The notes under the pieces are model-generated. The model was given only the letters and a program-made list of their open reading frames with translations. It was not told the DNA's origin and made no database searches. The translations under genes and the position numbers were made by a program. 64,000 nucleotides of DNA, taken from contig CALJLN010000023.1 of assembly GCA_937982565.1 (NCBI GenBank), positions 162,798 to 226,797 of the forward strand. The letters run 5' to 3'. The stretch comes from UBA2421 sp002343075. Lineage in GTDB: Bacteria; Planctomycetota; Phycisphaerae; Tepidisphaerales; Tepidisphaeraceae. Every line of letters starts with the position of its first letter. The first letter of the stretch is position 1. Positions 35,108 to 45,000 of this stretch are shown here, in pieces.

Positions 35108-35689
35108 ATGCCGGGGCAAAGATTTTCTAAGAACGAGCAAAGCAGCGTCGCGGAAGCGACTCCGCCGGCGGCATTTACCGGCACGACGCGCGACATCTTT
35201 CCCCATGTCTATACGCAGTTGCGCGACCTGGCCCACGCCAAGATGACGCATGAAAAATCGGGTTTAACGCTTCAAACGACAGCCTTGGTCCACGAGGTGT
35301 ATATGCGCCTCAACGCCGACCCCGCGGTGCGGTGGGAGAACCCGCGCCATTTCTTTGCGGCGGCGGCCGAGGCGATGAAGCGAATTCTGATCGAACGCGC
35401 CCGCAAAGTTTCAGCAAAAAAGCACGGCGGCGGGCGAAAACGTCAGGATCTGGATTTCATCGACGCCACCGCAGACAACGCCGACGCAGACGGACTGATC
35501 GCCCTCGGCGAAGCATTGGACGAGCTTGCACAGTTTGACTCGACACTTCACGAAGTCGTGATGCTGCGCTATTTCAGCGGTCTGTCGGTGGACGAGACCG
35601 CCAAAGCAATGGATCGGTCGCCGCGATCCGTAAAATATGACTGGGCAGTTGCCCGTGCATGGCTGCTTCGACGCATACAGGGGGTATAG
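35108..35689 (+). CDS. ECF sigma factor (kinase-linked planctomycete type), block A
   Basis: A 193-aa sigma factor of the TIGR02999-like type. Region 2 is TGTTRDIFPHVYTQLRDLAHAKM with LTLQTTALVHEVYMRL, and MKRILIERARKVSAKKHGGG follows. Region 4 is LHEVVMLRYFSGLSVDETAKAM with SPRSVKYDWAVARAWLLRRI, a helix-turn-helix that reads the -35 element. The ATG at 35108 is used; a TTG at 35090 would add MCENTG. No anti-sigma gene is adjacent. Instead a Ser/Thr kinase gene follows 10 nt later, as in known kinase-linked ECF groups, where phosphorylation is thought to control the sigma factor. The divergent giant-protein gene is the obvious candidate target. Confidence 0.93.
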   Translation: MPGQRFSKNEQSSVAEATPPAAFTGTTRDIFPHVYTQLRDLAHAKMTHEKSGLTLQTTALVHEVYMRLNADPAVRWENPRHFFAAAAEAMKRILIERARKVSAKKHGGGRKRQDLDFIDATADNADADGLIALGEALDELAQFDSTLHEVVMLRYFSGLSVDETAKAMDRSPRSVKYDWAVARAWLLRRIQGV

Positions 35690-35699
35690 CCTGTTGCCC

Positions 35700-38393
35700 A
35701 TGCCCACGACTCCCGCCAACTGGGACACCATTAAGTCAATCGTCGCCGAGGCGCTCGATCTCACCCATGATGCGCGCAACTCTTTCCTGAACACCCGATG
35801 CAACGGCAACGAAGATGTACGCCGCGAGGTGGACGAACTCCTCATCGCTGCAGAGGGGTCCACCGGTGTCATTGCGCCGCGGATCGACCTGTGGGTGGGC
35901 GTGGGCGGGCCGGATTTGATCGCGATGGGAGGTCGGCGCATCGGACAATACGTTCTGACCCGCCTCATCAACGAAGGCGCGACGGCGGCGGTATATGAGG
36001 CAAAGCAGGCCAAGCCCGATCGCCGGGTGGCTCTCAAATTATTGCGCAGTCCTTTGCCGCTGGTCGATTCGGCTGGCCGATTTGAGCGTGAATCACAGGC
36101 TTTGGGGCGCATCCGGCACCCTAATGTCGCGCAAATCTTCGAGGCGGGGGTGCATCGCGGTGAAAGCGGCATCGTCATGCCCTTTATCGCGATGGAATTG
36201 GTGGACGGCGCCCCCATCACACAGTCGGCACGCCAGCGCAAGCTAGCCCGGGCAGACATTGTCCGAATGATGATCAAAGTTGCGTCGGCCGTGCAGGCGG
36301 CCCACCAGCAGGCGATCATCCACCGCGACCTGAAGCCAGCCAATGTGCTGGTCGACGCCAGCGGCGAACCCAAGGTGCTCGATTTCGGCATCGCGCGCAT
36401 TGCCGGAGAAGATTCCCCGCTGACCAGTTGGCACACCACAGCGGGGATGTTGCTCGGCACGCCCATGTATATGAGCCCCGAGCAGGCCGCCGGGCGGTTG
36501 GATGAGGTGGACGTACGATCCGATGTCTGGTCGCTTGGGGTGATACTGTACGAGCTGCTCACCGGGCGATTGCCGATCGACAATCTCAATGCTTCGCTGA
36601 CGGAAACGCTTCGCCGCATCGAATCGACCGAACCCGTGCCGCTGGCGCGGTTCGATTCGTCTCTGAAGGGCGATCTGAGCGTGGTTGTGATGACTGCACT
36701 GTCGCGCGAGAAGTCGCAGCGCTACGTTTCCGCACAAGCCTTCGCCGATGATTTGCAGCGAGTGCTCAACCATGAGCCGATCACCGCCCGCCCGCCCAGC
36801 GGGCTCTATCGCGCCTGCAAGTTTGCGCGGCGGCATCGCATCGGCCTGGCAGTCGGGTGCGCCTTTGCAGTGCTCTTGGCCGTGTCGGGCGTCTTGGTCA
36901 CCCAATCCGGGCTTCGCGCCGCGCGCGAGCGTGACAAGGCGAACGCGGTGAACCAGTTTCTTTCCAGCATCATCAGTGCAGTCGATCCGCAGACCGGCGA
37001 CAAAAATCTGACCATGCTCGCCGCGCTCACCGCCGCCGAGGCGCGGCTTGGCTCACTGAAATCGCCGGCGGTGGAGGCCGACGTTCGGTCGAGCCTCGGC
37101 TGGATGTATTTCGGTTTGGCAGAGTACGATCGCGCGCATACTCATCTCACGCGCGCCATCTCGCTGCGCCGGCAGCTTGGAGAGCTTGCTTCAACCAGCG
37201 GATTCGACGATCGCGCACGGCTGGCAACGACGCTGCGCTGGCAGTACAGGCCAAAGGAGGCGCGTGAGCTGGCGGAGGCTGCACTGCGGGAATCGCAGGA
37301 TCATTCTGCACCTGCGCGAGTCATCATCGGCCTCCGGGAAGTTCTCGCCGGATGTGACGCCGACGAGCACAACTACTCCGAGGCAGAGAGGAAGTATCGC
37401 GAAGTCGTCTTGTTGTCCCAGCGGGAGCTTGGCGAAACCAACGAGCTTACGCTTACAGCGATGGGTGCCCTGGCAAACGTGCTTTTCGAACAAGGCAGCT
37501 TCGCTGAATCCGAGACGATTACCCGGCAGGCGCTGGACGCGCGAAAGAAGGTCGGCAGCGACAAGACTGTGGCAGCCCTGACGCTGCGACAGAATCTGGC
37601 GACGTGCGCTTCAGAGCTGGGTCGCATTGACGATGCCGTGAAGGAGTTTCGGGCGGTCTTACGCGAGGCGACCGCTGCGTTGGGACCGGGCCACTTTCTT
37701 GTGCTGCAGATCCGCCGCAATCTGGCGGACAACCTGGAGCGCGCCGGGAGCAATGACGAAGCCGCCCGCATCTGGAAAGATCTGATCGAGGTTCGGGTCA
37801 GCGAGCTAGGCTGGACGCACGATCTCACGCTGAATGAGGCGCTTGGCTATTCCGCGTTTCTGCTTCGCGCCGAGCGATTTTCCGAAGCGATGGAATTGTG
37901 CGAGTCTGCCGTGGCGGCGGCGCGGGAAGCGCAGGGTGTAGAGAGCGATTTGTTTCATCGCCTCAATATGAACCGCGCGGCTGCGCTGGTTGGATTGAAG
38001 CGATTCGCGCAAACGAAAGAAGCCTACGTTAACGCTACCACCTACTTCGAGGCCAAGTACGGGCAGGCACATCAGTACAGCCTCAGCGCCAGTAACAATC
38101 ACGCGCTGTGCCTTCTCGAATCGGGTGACTCCGCGGCGGCGGTGGCGATGCTGGAGAGCTTGTTGGCTCGTGTGGCCGATGGGAAGTTTGAATCGATGGA
38201 GCCGATCGTCCGGCGGAACCTCGGCCGGGCATATCTGGAAAGCAATGCGCTAACCCGCGCCGCCGAGCAGTTGGACCTGGCGCATCAACAGAGCACTGCC
38301 GCCGGGCATGTGCAGAACGCCGCGAAAACCGCTAACTTATTGGCTGAACTAGCTTTACGCCGTGCCGCAGCCGCGACGCAGCCGGTGCGCTAA
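35700..38393 (+). CDS. Membrane Ser/Thr protein kinase with TPR tail, block A
   Basis: An 897-aa PknB-type kinase. An N-terminal helical segment (1-75) precedes the kinase domain at about 80-350: Lys113 in VALKLL, HRDLKPAN with Asp210, DFGIA with Asp228, GTPMYMSPEQ. The glycine loop reads NEGATAAVYEA, lacking two of the usual glycines. A transmembrane helix follows (near 380-400, VGCAFAVLLAVSGVLV), then about 480 residues of TPR-like helices outside the membrane. It lies 10 nt after the sigma gene and is a close relative of the kinase at 46672 with identical spacing of the catalytic residues. Role: probably relays an outside or envelope signal to the sigma factor. Confidence 0.93.
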   Translation: MPTTPANWDTIKSIVAEALDLTHDARNSFLNTRCNGNEDVRREVDELLIAAEGSTGVIAPRIDLWVGVGGPDLIAMGGRRIGQYVLTRLINEGATAAVYEAKQAKPDRRVALKLLRSPLPLVDSAGRFERESQALGRIRHPNVAQIFEAGVHRGESGIVMPFIAMELVDGAPITQSARQRKLARADIVRMMIKVASAVQAAHQQAIIHRDLKPANVLVDASGEPKVLDFGIARIAGEDSPLTSWHTTAGMLLGTPMYMSPEQAAGRLDEVDVRSDVWSLGVILYELLTGRLPIDNLNASLTETLRRIESTEPVPLARFDSSLKGDLSVVVMTALSREKSQRYVSAQAFADDLQRVLNHEPITARPPSGLYRACKFARRHRIGLAVGCAFAVLLAVSGVLVTQSGLRAARERDKANAVNQFLSSIISAVDPQTGDKNLTMLAALTAAEARLGSLKSPAVEADVRSSLGWMYFGLAEYDRAHTHLTRAISLRRQLGELASTSGFDDRARLATTLRWQYRPKEARELAEAALRESQDHSAPARVIIGLREVLAGCDADEHNYSEAERKYREVVLLSQRELGETNELTLTAMGALANVLFEQGSFAESETITRQALDARKKVGSDKTVAALTLRQNLATCASELGRIDDAVKEFRAVLREATAALGPGHFLVLQIRRNLADNLERAGSNDEAARIWKDLIEVRVSELGWTHDLTLNEALGYSAFLLRAERFSEAMELCESAVAAAREAQGVESDLFHRLNMNRAAALVGLKRFAQTKEAYVNATTYFEAKYGQAHQYSLSASNNHALCLLESGDSAAAVAMLESLLARVADGKFESMEPIVRRNLGRAYLESNALTRAAEQLDLAHQQSTAAGHVQNAAKTANLLAELALRRAAAATQPVR

Positions 38394-38583
38394 CTCGCGG
38401 TGCCCACGCTATTCCCCGCGCTGCACCTTCGATCAACGCCTCGAACTGCGCCGCCCGCGTGTCAATTCCCATGAAGCGACACATCTAACAACCGTCGCGC
38501 GACCTGTGCGAGCAGCATCACCGCCCCGCCGAGAAAGCAGGCTCAATCCTTCGCTCAATCCTGTGCGACCACCCGCGATTCGG

Positions 38584-41500
38584 TCATCGGCTGCGACGCC
38601 GGCGCGACAGGCCAACGACCGCGGCAACCAGCGCGCCGATTGCGCCCGCTGGCTCCGGTACAGCGGCGCCGCGCGCTACGTCGGCGGGCAGAGTCTGTCC
38701 GAAGCTGGCAGCGAGAATCGTGAAATCGTCGAGGTTGACCAGGCCGTTGTAGTTAAAATCGCCCGTCGTCCAGACGCCGGCGTTGCCAAAATTGGCCGCC
38801 AGCGCCGTGAAATCGTCGAGGTTGACGTTGCCGGAAAGATTGGCGTCGCCGGCAACGGTGTACTTGACCAATACCGTGGTGCCATCAACCGCAACGCCGG
38901 AGAACACCCCGCCGCCGGGGCTTAGAATCTGTGACGCTTCGGCATAGCCGAGTGCCGTCTTCGGTGAGGTGCTCGCCGCGGCCGCCGAACTGTTGATGCC
39001 CACGCCGTTCCAGGCTCCACCTGCAAAGCCTGTGGCGATGGACGCGCGAATGCTATTGAGCACGGAACTGCCGCTGTAGTCGATCGCCAGATCATGATCG
39101 CTTAAGTCCAGCCGGGCCGTTCCGGCCAGCGACAAAGCATTCACGATGCTTGTGCCAAGCGTGCCACCTCCGGCGGCCACGCGCGCGGTGGCCGACGAGA
39201 CGGATAGTGTCCCCACGCGATAGTGCCGGGCCTGCACGTTCGAAGCGCCGGCGATAGAAACCGTTCCCGCGCCGCTGACCGGGCCGATCGTCGCGATCGC
39301 GCTGGTGAGGGTTTCCACCGTCGAGCCGGTGTCGGCGATCACGGGCCCGTTGCCGGTAAATGTCCCGCCGCTTGAACCGGTAAGCCGAAGTGTTCCGCCG
39401 TTGGTAGCGCGGAGGGTTCCGTTGTTGAGCATGAATGAATTGCTACCGCTGTTGCCGTCGGGATCGAGCGTCATCACCGCACCGGGCACGTCGGCAGACA
39501 CCACGCCATTGTTGGTCATCGTGATTACTTCCTGCATGACCGCACCCTGCCCGCGGAGGGTCTGGCCCGATCCGAGCGTGAGTCGGCTGCCCGCGGCGCC
39601 GTTGATCCCCGCGTTCCCGCCCGAAAGGATGATCACACCGGTGCCGGAAATGGTCGTGTCGTTCTGAATCTCCAGATCGGTGGCATTAGCCCCTGCTTCT
39701 ATGGCGATCGTGCCGTTGTTAACCAGGCTGGTGCCGACGCCGAAATCAGAATTGTTTTCCGCAACCATCAGGCCGTTATTGGTGATATTGGTGAAGAAAG
39801 CGTCCTGGCTCACACCGACCCGAACCGACCCACTGCCATTGGTGTTGAAAGTCCCACCGGTCACGCTGGCGTTGGTCTGCAGGAGAACCACCGAGTTATC
39901 GTCCGCGGTGATGGTGCCATTGACGTTGCTAAACGTGCCACCGCCGGAACCGGTCAGCAACAATGTGGCGCCGTTGGTCGCACGCATCAGGTTGTTATTG
40001 AGCATGAAAGAGTTCGTGCCCGAGTTGCCGTCCGGGTCGATGGTCATCGTCCCTGCGTTAGCGTCGGCCAAAATCAGCCCGTTGTTCGTAATGGTGATCA
40101 CTTCCTGACCAATACGGCCCTGCCCGCGGACAGTCTGGCCCGCGCCAAGCGTAAGTCTGCTCGCTGCGGCGCCGTTGATCCCCGCGTTCCCGCCCGAAAG
40201 GATGATCACACCGGTGCCGGAAATGGTCGTGTCGTTCTGAATCTCCAGATCGGTGGCATTAGCCCCTGCTTCTATGGCGATCGTGCCGTTGTTAACCAGG
40301 CTGGTGCCGACGCCGAAATCAGAATTGTTTTCCGCAACCATCAGGCCGTTATTGGTGATATTGGTGAAGAAAGCGTCCTGGCTCACACCGACCCGAACCG
40401 ACCCACTGCCATTGGTGTTGAAAGTCCCACCGGTCACGCTGGCGTTGGTCTGCAGGAGAACCACCGAGTTATCGTCCGCGGTGATGGTGCCATTGACGTT
40501 GCTAAACGTGCCACCGCCGGAACCGGTCAGCAACAATGTGGCGCCGTTGGTCGCACGCATCAGGTTGTTATTGAGCATGAAAGAGTTCGTGCCCGAGTTG
40601 CCGTCCGGGTCGATGGTCATCGTCCCTGCGTTAGCGTCGGCCAAAATCAGCCCGTTGTTCGTAATGGTGATCACTTCCTGACCAATACGGCCCTGCCCGC
40701 GGACAGTCTGGCCCGCGCCAAGCGTAAGTCTGCTCGCTGCGGCGCCGTTGATCCCGGGCAACGCTCCCGACAGGACAATGACGCCATTGCCAGAAATGAT
40801 CGTGTCGTTCTGAATCTCAATGTCGGTCGCGTTGACGGTTGACTCAACGCTGACCGTCCCGTTGTTGATCAGGCTCGAGGTGATGCCGAGATCGGAGTTG
40901 TTCTCTGCAACCATCAGGCCGTTATTGGTAACATTCACAAATGTGGCGCTCGCGCTGGCCGCCACGCGATTGGCACCCGTTCCCGAGCTGCTCAGGATTC
41001 CACCCGTTACAATGGCTCCTGAAACATACCGCACTTGTGAGTTGTTGCCGGCCATAATCTGCCCGCCGGTGTTGGTGAAAGATCCACCACTCGCGCCGGT
41101 GAGCAAGAGAGTGCCGCCATCACTTGCGACGAGCGTGCCGGTGTTGATGAACAAGCTGTTGACGCCCGAGTTGCCGTCTGGATCGAGCGTGAGCGTTCCA
41201 CCGCTTACATCGGCGGCGATGGTGCCGCGGTTGTCGAACGTGATGAGTTCGGCACCGATGTTGCCCTGCCCGCGGATGAAGTTGTCGATGTTGATGAATC
41301 GCGACGCCGCGACGCCCGAAAGACCTGCATTCGCGCCGGAGAGCACGATCGTCCCACCGCCGCTGATTGTGCCGACGCCAGTTGCCGTCAGGCGAAAAAG
41401 TGTGGAACTGGCGGTCGAGTTTACCTGCAACGTGCCTGCGTTGATGAACGCGGCGTTGGTACCGTCGCCGCTGAGTTGCAGGAACGAGTTATTGCTGACC

Positions 41501-41775
41501 GCGACCGCATCGCCGGCGCTGATGTTGAGCGTGCCGACGTTGCGAGAAAGTCCGGTGCCGATGGTCACGACTGCATTCCCCGCGGCGGCGTTGTCAATGA
41601 AGGCGAAGTTGTTCAGCGTGGGCGTGCCGTTATTCCAGTTGGCAGCAGTATCCCAGTTGCCGGCGGCGGGGCCGACCCAGGTGGTGTCGGCGGCCGAGGC
41701 CAGGCTCGAAAGCACGCTGCAGGTAATCAAGGCGGCAGTGGCGCGGCGACGGCGCGACAGAATTCGGTTGTGCAC
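38584..41775 (-). CDS. Passenger-repeat PEP-CTERM surface protein, block A right
   Basis: A 1063-aa secreted protein from a GTG at 41775 with a GGAGGA site. Signal peptide (ALITCSVLSSLASA), the ADTTWVGPAAGNWDTAANWN opener, then beta-helix repeats with recurring units such as TLGAGQTVRGQGRIGQEVIT and DPDGNSGTNSFMLNN. Residues about 346-727 include two identical 191-aa copies (DNA at 39593-40738). The C-terminal dockerin-like pair GDANLSGNVNLDDFTALAA and GDFNYNGLVNLDDFTILAA is followed by AVPEPAGAIGALVAAVVG and RRRRSR. A 136-bp stretch of that C-terminal DNA is identical to the neighbouring gene at 42002. Convergent with kinase A. Confidence 0.9.
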   Translation of the reverse strand: MHNRILSRRRRATAALITCSVLSSLASAADTTWVGPAAGNWDTAANWNNGTPTLNNFAFIDNAAAGNAVVTIGTGLSRNVGTLNISAGDAVAVSNNSFLQLSGDGTNAAFINAGTLQVNSTASSTLFRLTATGVGTISGGGTIVLSGANAGLSGVAASRFINIDNFIRGQGNIGAELITFDNRGTIAADVSGGTLTLDPDGNSGVNSLFINTGTLVASDGGTLLLTGASGGSFTNTGGQIMAGNNSQVRYVSGAIVTGGILSSSGTGANRVAASASATFVNVTNNGLMVAENNSDLGITSSLINNGTVSVESTVNATDIEIQNDTIISGNGVIVLSGALPGINGAAASRLTLGAGQTVRGQGRIGQEVITITNNGLILADANAGTMTIDPDGNSGTNSFMLNNNLMRATNGATLLLTGSGGGTFSNVNGTITADDNSVVLLQTNASVTGGTFNTNGSGSVRVGVSQDAFFTNITNNGLMVAENNSDFGVGTSLVNNGTIAIEAGANATDLEIQNDTTISGTGVIILSGGNAGINGAAASRLTLGAGQTVRGQGRIGQEVITITNNGLILADANAGTMTIDPDGNSGTNSFMLNNNLMRATNGATLLLTGSGGGTFSNVNGTITADDNSVVLLQTNASVTGGTFNTNGSGSVRVGVSQDAFFTNITNNGLMVAENNSDFGVGTSLVNNGTIAIEAGANATDLEIQNDTTISGTGVIILSGGNAGINGAAGSRLTLGSGQTLRGQGAVMQEVITMTNNGVVSADVPGAVMTLDPDGNSGSNSFMLNNGTLRATNGGTLRLTGSSGGTFTGNGPVIADTGSTVETLTSAIATIGPVSGAGTVSIAGASNVQARHYRVGTLSVSSATARVAAGGGTLGTSIVNALSLAGTARLDLSDHDLAIDYSGSSVLNSIRASIATGFAGGAWNGVGINSSAAAASTSPKTALGYAEASQILSPGGGVFSGVAVDGTTVLVKYTVAGDANLSGNVNLDDFTALAANFGNAGVWTTGDFNYNGLVNLDDFTILAASFGQTLPADVARGAAVPEPAGAIGALVAAVVGLSRRRRSR
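39593..40738 (-). repeat. Perfect tandem duplication, 573 bp x 2
   Basis: Copy 1 (39593-40165) and copy 2 (40166-40738) are base-for-base identical on inspection, and the first 17 bases of the unit recur once more at 40739-40755. The 573-bp period is exactly 191 codons, so the duplication keeps the reading frame of the surface protein. Identity at synonymous positions implies a very recent event. Confidence 0.9.
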
Positions 41776-42001
41776 GAGATTCCTCCTTCTCCTAAAACCA
41801 GCCGGGGCGAATCGCGGCGCGATGCCCTCAAGAGCACCTCGGATAATAATGAAACGAGCGGACTAGACCAACCACAAAAGTCCTGAAACACCCCAAAATT
41901 CCACTTTTTCAGACTGCGCAGCTTCTCCATTCTTCCCAACAAGAAACCGCGACCTCCTGTCGCGGCTTTGGCGAACGAATGAACCTGCGCGAGCGCGTCT
42001 T

Positions 42002-45000
42002 TTAGCGTCTCCGGCGACGAGCCATCGCCGCCCCCGCCACGAGCAACACCACGGCCCCAGCCGGCTCCGGCACCGCGGCCCCGCGCGCCACGTCAGCGGG
42101 CAGGCTTTGGCCAAAGCTTGACGCGAGGATTGTGAAATCGTCGAGGTTGACCAGGCCGTTGTAGTTAAAATCGCCCGTCGTCCAGACGCCGGCGTTGCCA
42201 AAATTGGCCGCCAGCGCCGTGAAATCGTCGAGGTTGACGTTGCCGGAAAGATTGGCGTCGCCGGCAATCGTGTACTTCACGAGCACCGTGGTGCCATCCA
42301 CAGCCACGCCAGAGAACATACCGCCGCCGGGGCCGAGGATTTGTGAGGCTTCGGCGTAACCCAGCGCTGTTTTTGGAGATGTGCTGGCCTGCGCAGCCGA
42401 ACTGTTGATGCCCACGCCGTTCCAGTTCCCGTTGTTGTAGCCGGTGATGATGGCAGCACGGATCGTGTCGAAGACCGATGAGCCGGTGTAGTCGACGGCC
42501 AGGTCATGGTTGGTGAGGTTCAGCCGGGCAGTGCCCACGAGCGAAAGGCTCGACACCTTGCTGGTACCGAGCGTCCCCCCGCCGGCGCGGACGTTGGCGG
42601 TGGCGCCGTTGACGACGAGGTTGGTGACGCGGAAGTGCGAACCGGTGAAGTTCGAGCCGCCCAGTGCGGCGAACGTGCCGGCGCCGTTGACGGGGCCTTG
42701 GAATACGAAAAGCCCGCTGGTCGATTGGATGGTGGAGTTGTCGTCGGCGGTGAGGGTGCCCAGGCCGTTGACGCCGCCTTCGGATGGGCCGAACTGCACC
42801 AGCCCGCCGTTGGTCGCGCGGATGGTGCCGTCGTTGATGACCGCATTCTGCCCGGCGGTGCCGTCGCCGGCGAGGACGATCGATCCGCCGTTTACGTCCG
42901 ACAGGATTGTGCCGTTGTTGGTGACCCAGATTTCGGATCCGCCGACGGTTCCCCGCCCGCGGATGGTGTGGTTGACGTCGTTGGTCAGGCGCTGGTCGTT
43001 CAACCCGCCAACGAACGCCGTCGTGCCGCTCATGATCAGCGTACCGTTGCCGCTGAGCAGGGTTGGGGCGCGGACGTTCAGAAAGGCCACGTTAACCCCA
43101 GAGTCAAGCAGGATCGTGCCGTTGTTCACGATTGGGCCGAAGGTCTGAATGTTGCTGTTGTTCTCGGCGATCATCGTGCCGCTCAGGCTGTTATCGTTGA
43201 AGGCGACGGCGAATCCGGAGGGCACTCGGAACTCGCCGGAGCCGGCGGATACGAACGTCCCGCCGAGAATGCTGGCGTTGAAGAAACGGACTGTCGAGCC
43301 GTTCTGTGCTTCGACCGTGCCGCCGGTGCCGTTGAATCCGCCTTCAGAAGGGCCGAAGTTGATCAATCCGCCGTTGGCGGCGCGGATGGTGCCGGTGTTG
43401 ATGAACGCATTCTGCCCGGCGGTGCCGTCGGCGGCGAGGGTCATGGTCCCGCCGGGAACGTCGGCGACGATCAGGCCTTCGTTGGTCACCCAGGGTTCGG
43501 TGCCGCCGATGCTCCCCTGCCCGCGAATCGTATGTCCGGCGGCGTTGGTGATGCGCTGGTCATTGGCGCCATGCAGGTAGGCGTTCGCACCGGTAAGGAC
43601 TATTTGTCCCGTACCGCTGATCAGCGTGGGCGTGTAGGCGTAGACGCCGGTGAAGTTCGCACCTGCCTCAATGCTGACCGTGCCGTTGTTCACAAAAGTG
43701 CTGGCCGTGCCGACACTCGAACCGTTCTCGGCGATGAGTATCCCGTTGTTGGTTACATCGGTGAACCCTTCATTCTGACCCTCGTTGATTCGCAGCCGCC
43801 CGGTGCCGACGCTGTTGAGCGTTCCACCGCGCACGTCGGCGAAGTTGATAAAGCGCACCTGCGATCCAGCCTGCGCCTCGATGAGTCCGCCGGTGTTGTT
43901 AAATCCGCCTTCGGCGCCGTTGAGCAAAAGTATGCCGCCGTTGGACGCGCGGAGCGTTCCTGAGTTGATGAACGCATCGGCACCAGCGGTTCCGTCGGCG
44001 GTGAGGTCGAGCGTACCGCCGGAAACGTCGGCGTTGATCAGCCCCTTGTTGTCGAACCAGATCGTGTTGAAGCCGATCTTGCCTTCGCCACGAATCGTGT
44101 GGCCGGCGGCGTTGGTCAGCCGGCGATCGTCCGGGCCGGAGATTCCTGCATTCTGACCGCTCAATATGAGTTGCCCAGTGCCTGAAAGCGTGGCGTTGTC
44201 ATTGATGTTAAATAACGTCTGGTTCGCGCCAGCTTCAACGCGAATCGTGCCGTTGTTCGTCATTGCCGTGACGAGTCCGATCGTGGTCTGGTTCGGGGCG
44301 ACCATCAGGCCGGAATTGGTCACACCGCCGCCGAAGAACCCGGTGTGGCCGGTGAGCACGCTGAGGCTTCCGTTACCGCTGGTGGCTAGCGTTCCGCCGG
44401 AGACGAAGGCGCCGTTCTTAAGGCGCACGGTTGAGTTGTTCAGCGCTTCGATGGTGCCGTTGGCGTTGGAGTGGGTGCCGCCGTTGAAGCCGTCGAGTTC
44501 GAGGATGCCTCCGCCGGTTGCGCGCAACGTGCCGTTGTTTTCCAGGAACGAGAATGCGCCGGAGTTGCCGTCGGGGTCGAGGTTCAAGACGTCACCGTTG
44601 ATGTCGGCGACGATCAAACCGTTGTTCGTCACGGTGAGAACCTCGCGGCCGACGAAGCCCGCGCCACGCAGCGTCTGACCCGCGCCGAGCGTCAGCCGCG
44701 CGCCGGCGGCGCCGTCGATATTGGCGAGTTGGCCGTTGAGTTGAATCACGCCGGTGCCGGAAACGTCGGTGTGTCCATTCAGCCGCAACGCCGTGTAGCT
44801 CGCGCCGGCCTCGACACTCATGGTGCCGTTGTTGGTGATGGCGGTGTTGATGTTCATCGCCGCGTTATTCTCGGCAACCATCAGGCCGGTGTTGGTGATA
44901 CTGTTGAAGAAACCATCGTTACCAGCGGTGACGCGGTGAGCGCCGGTGCCGCTGCTGGTGAGCGTGCCGCCGGTGACGGATGCGCCGAGTCGATAGCGCA

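Noticed and set aside
39593..40738. CRISPR-like regular repeats
   Set aside because: The repeat unit is 573 bp, coding and in frame, with no short repeats and spacers.
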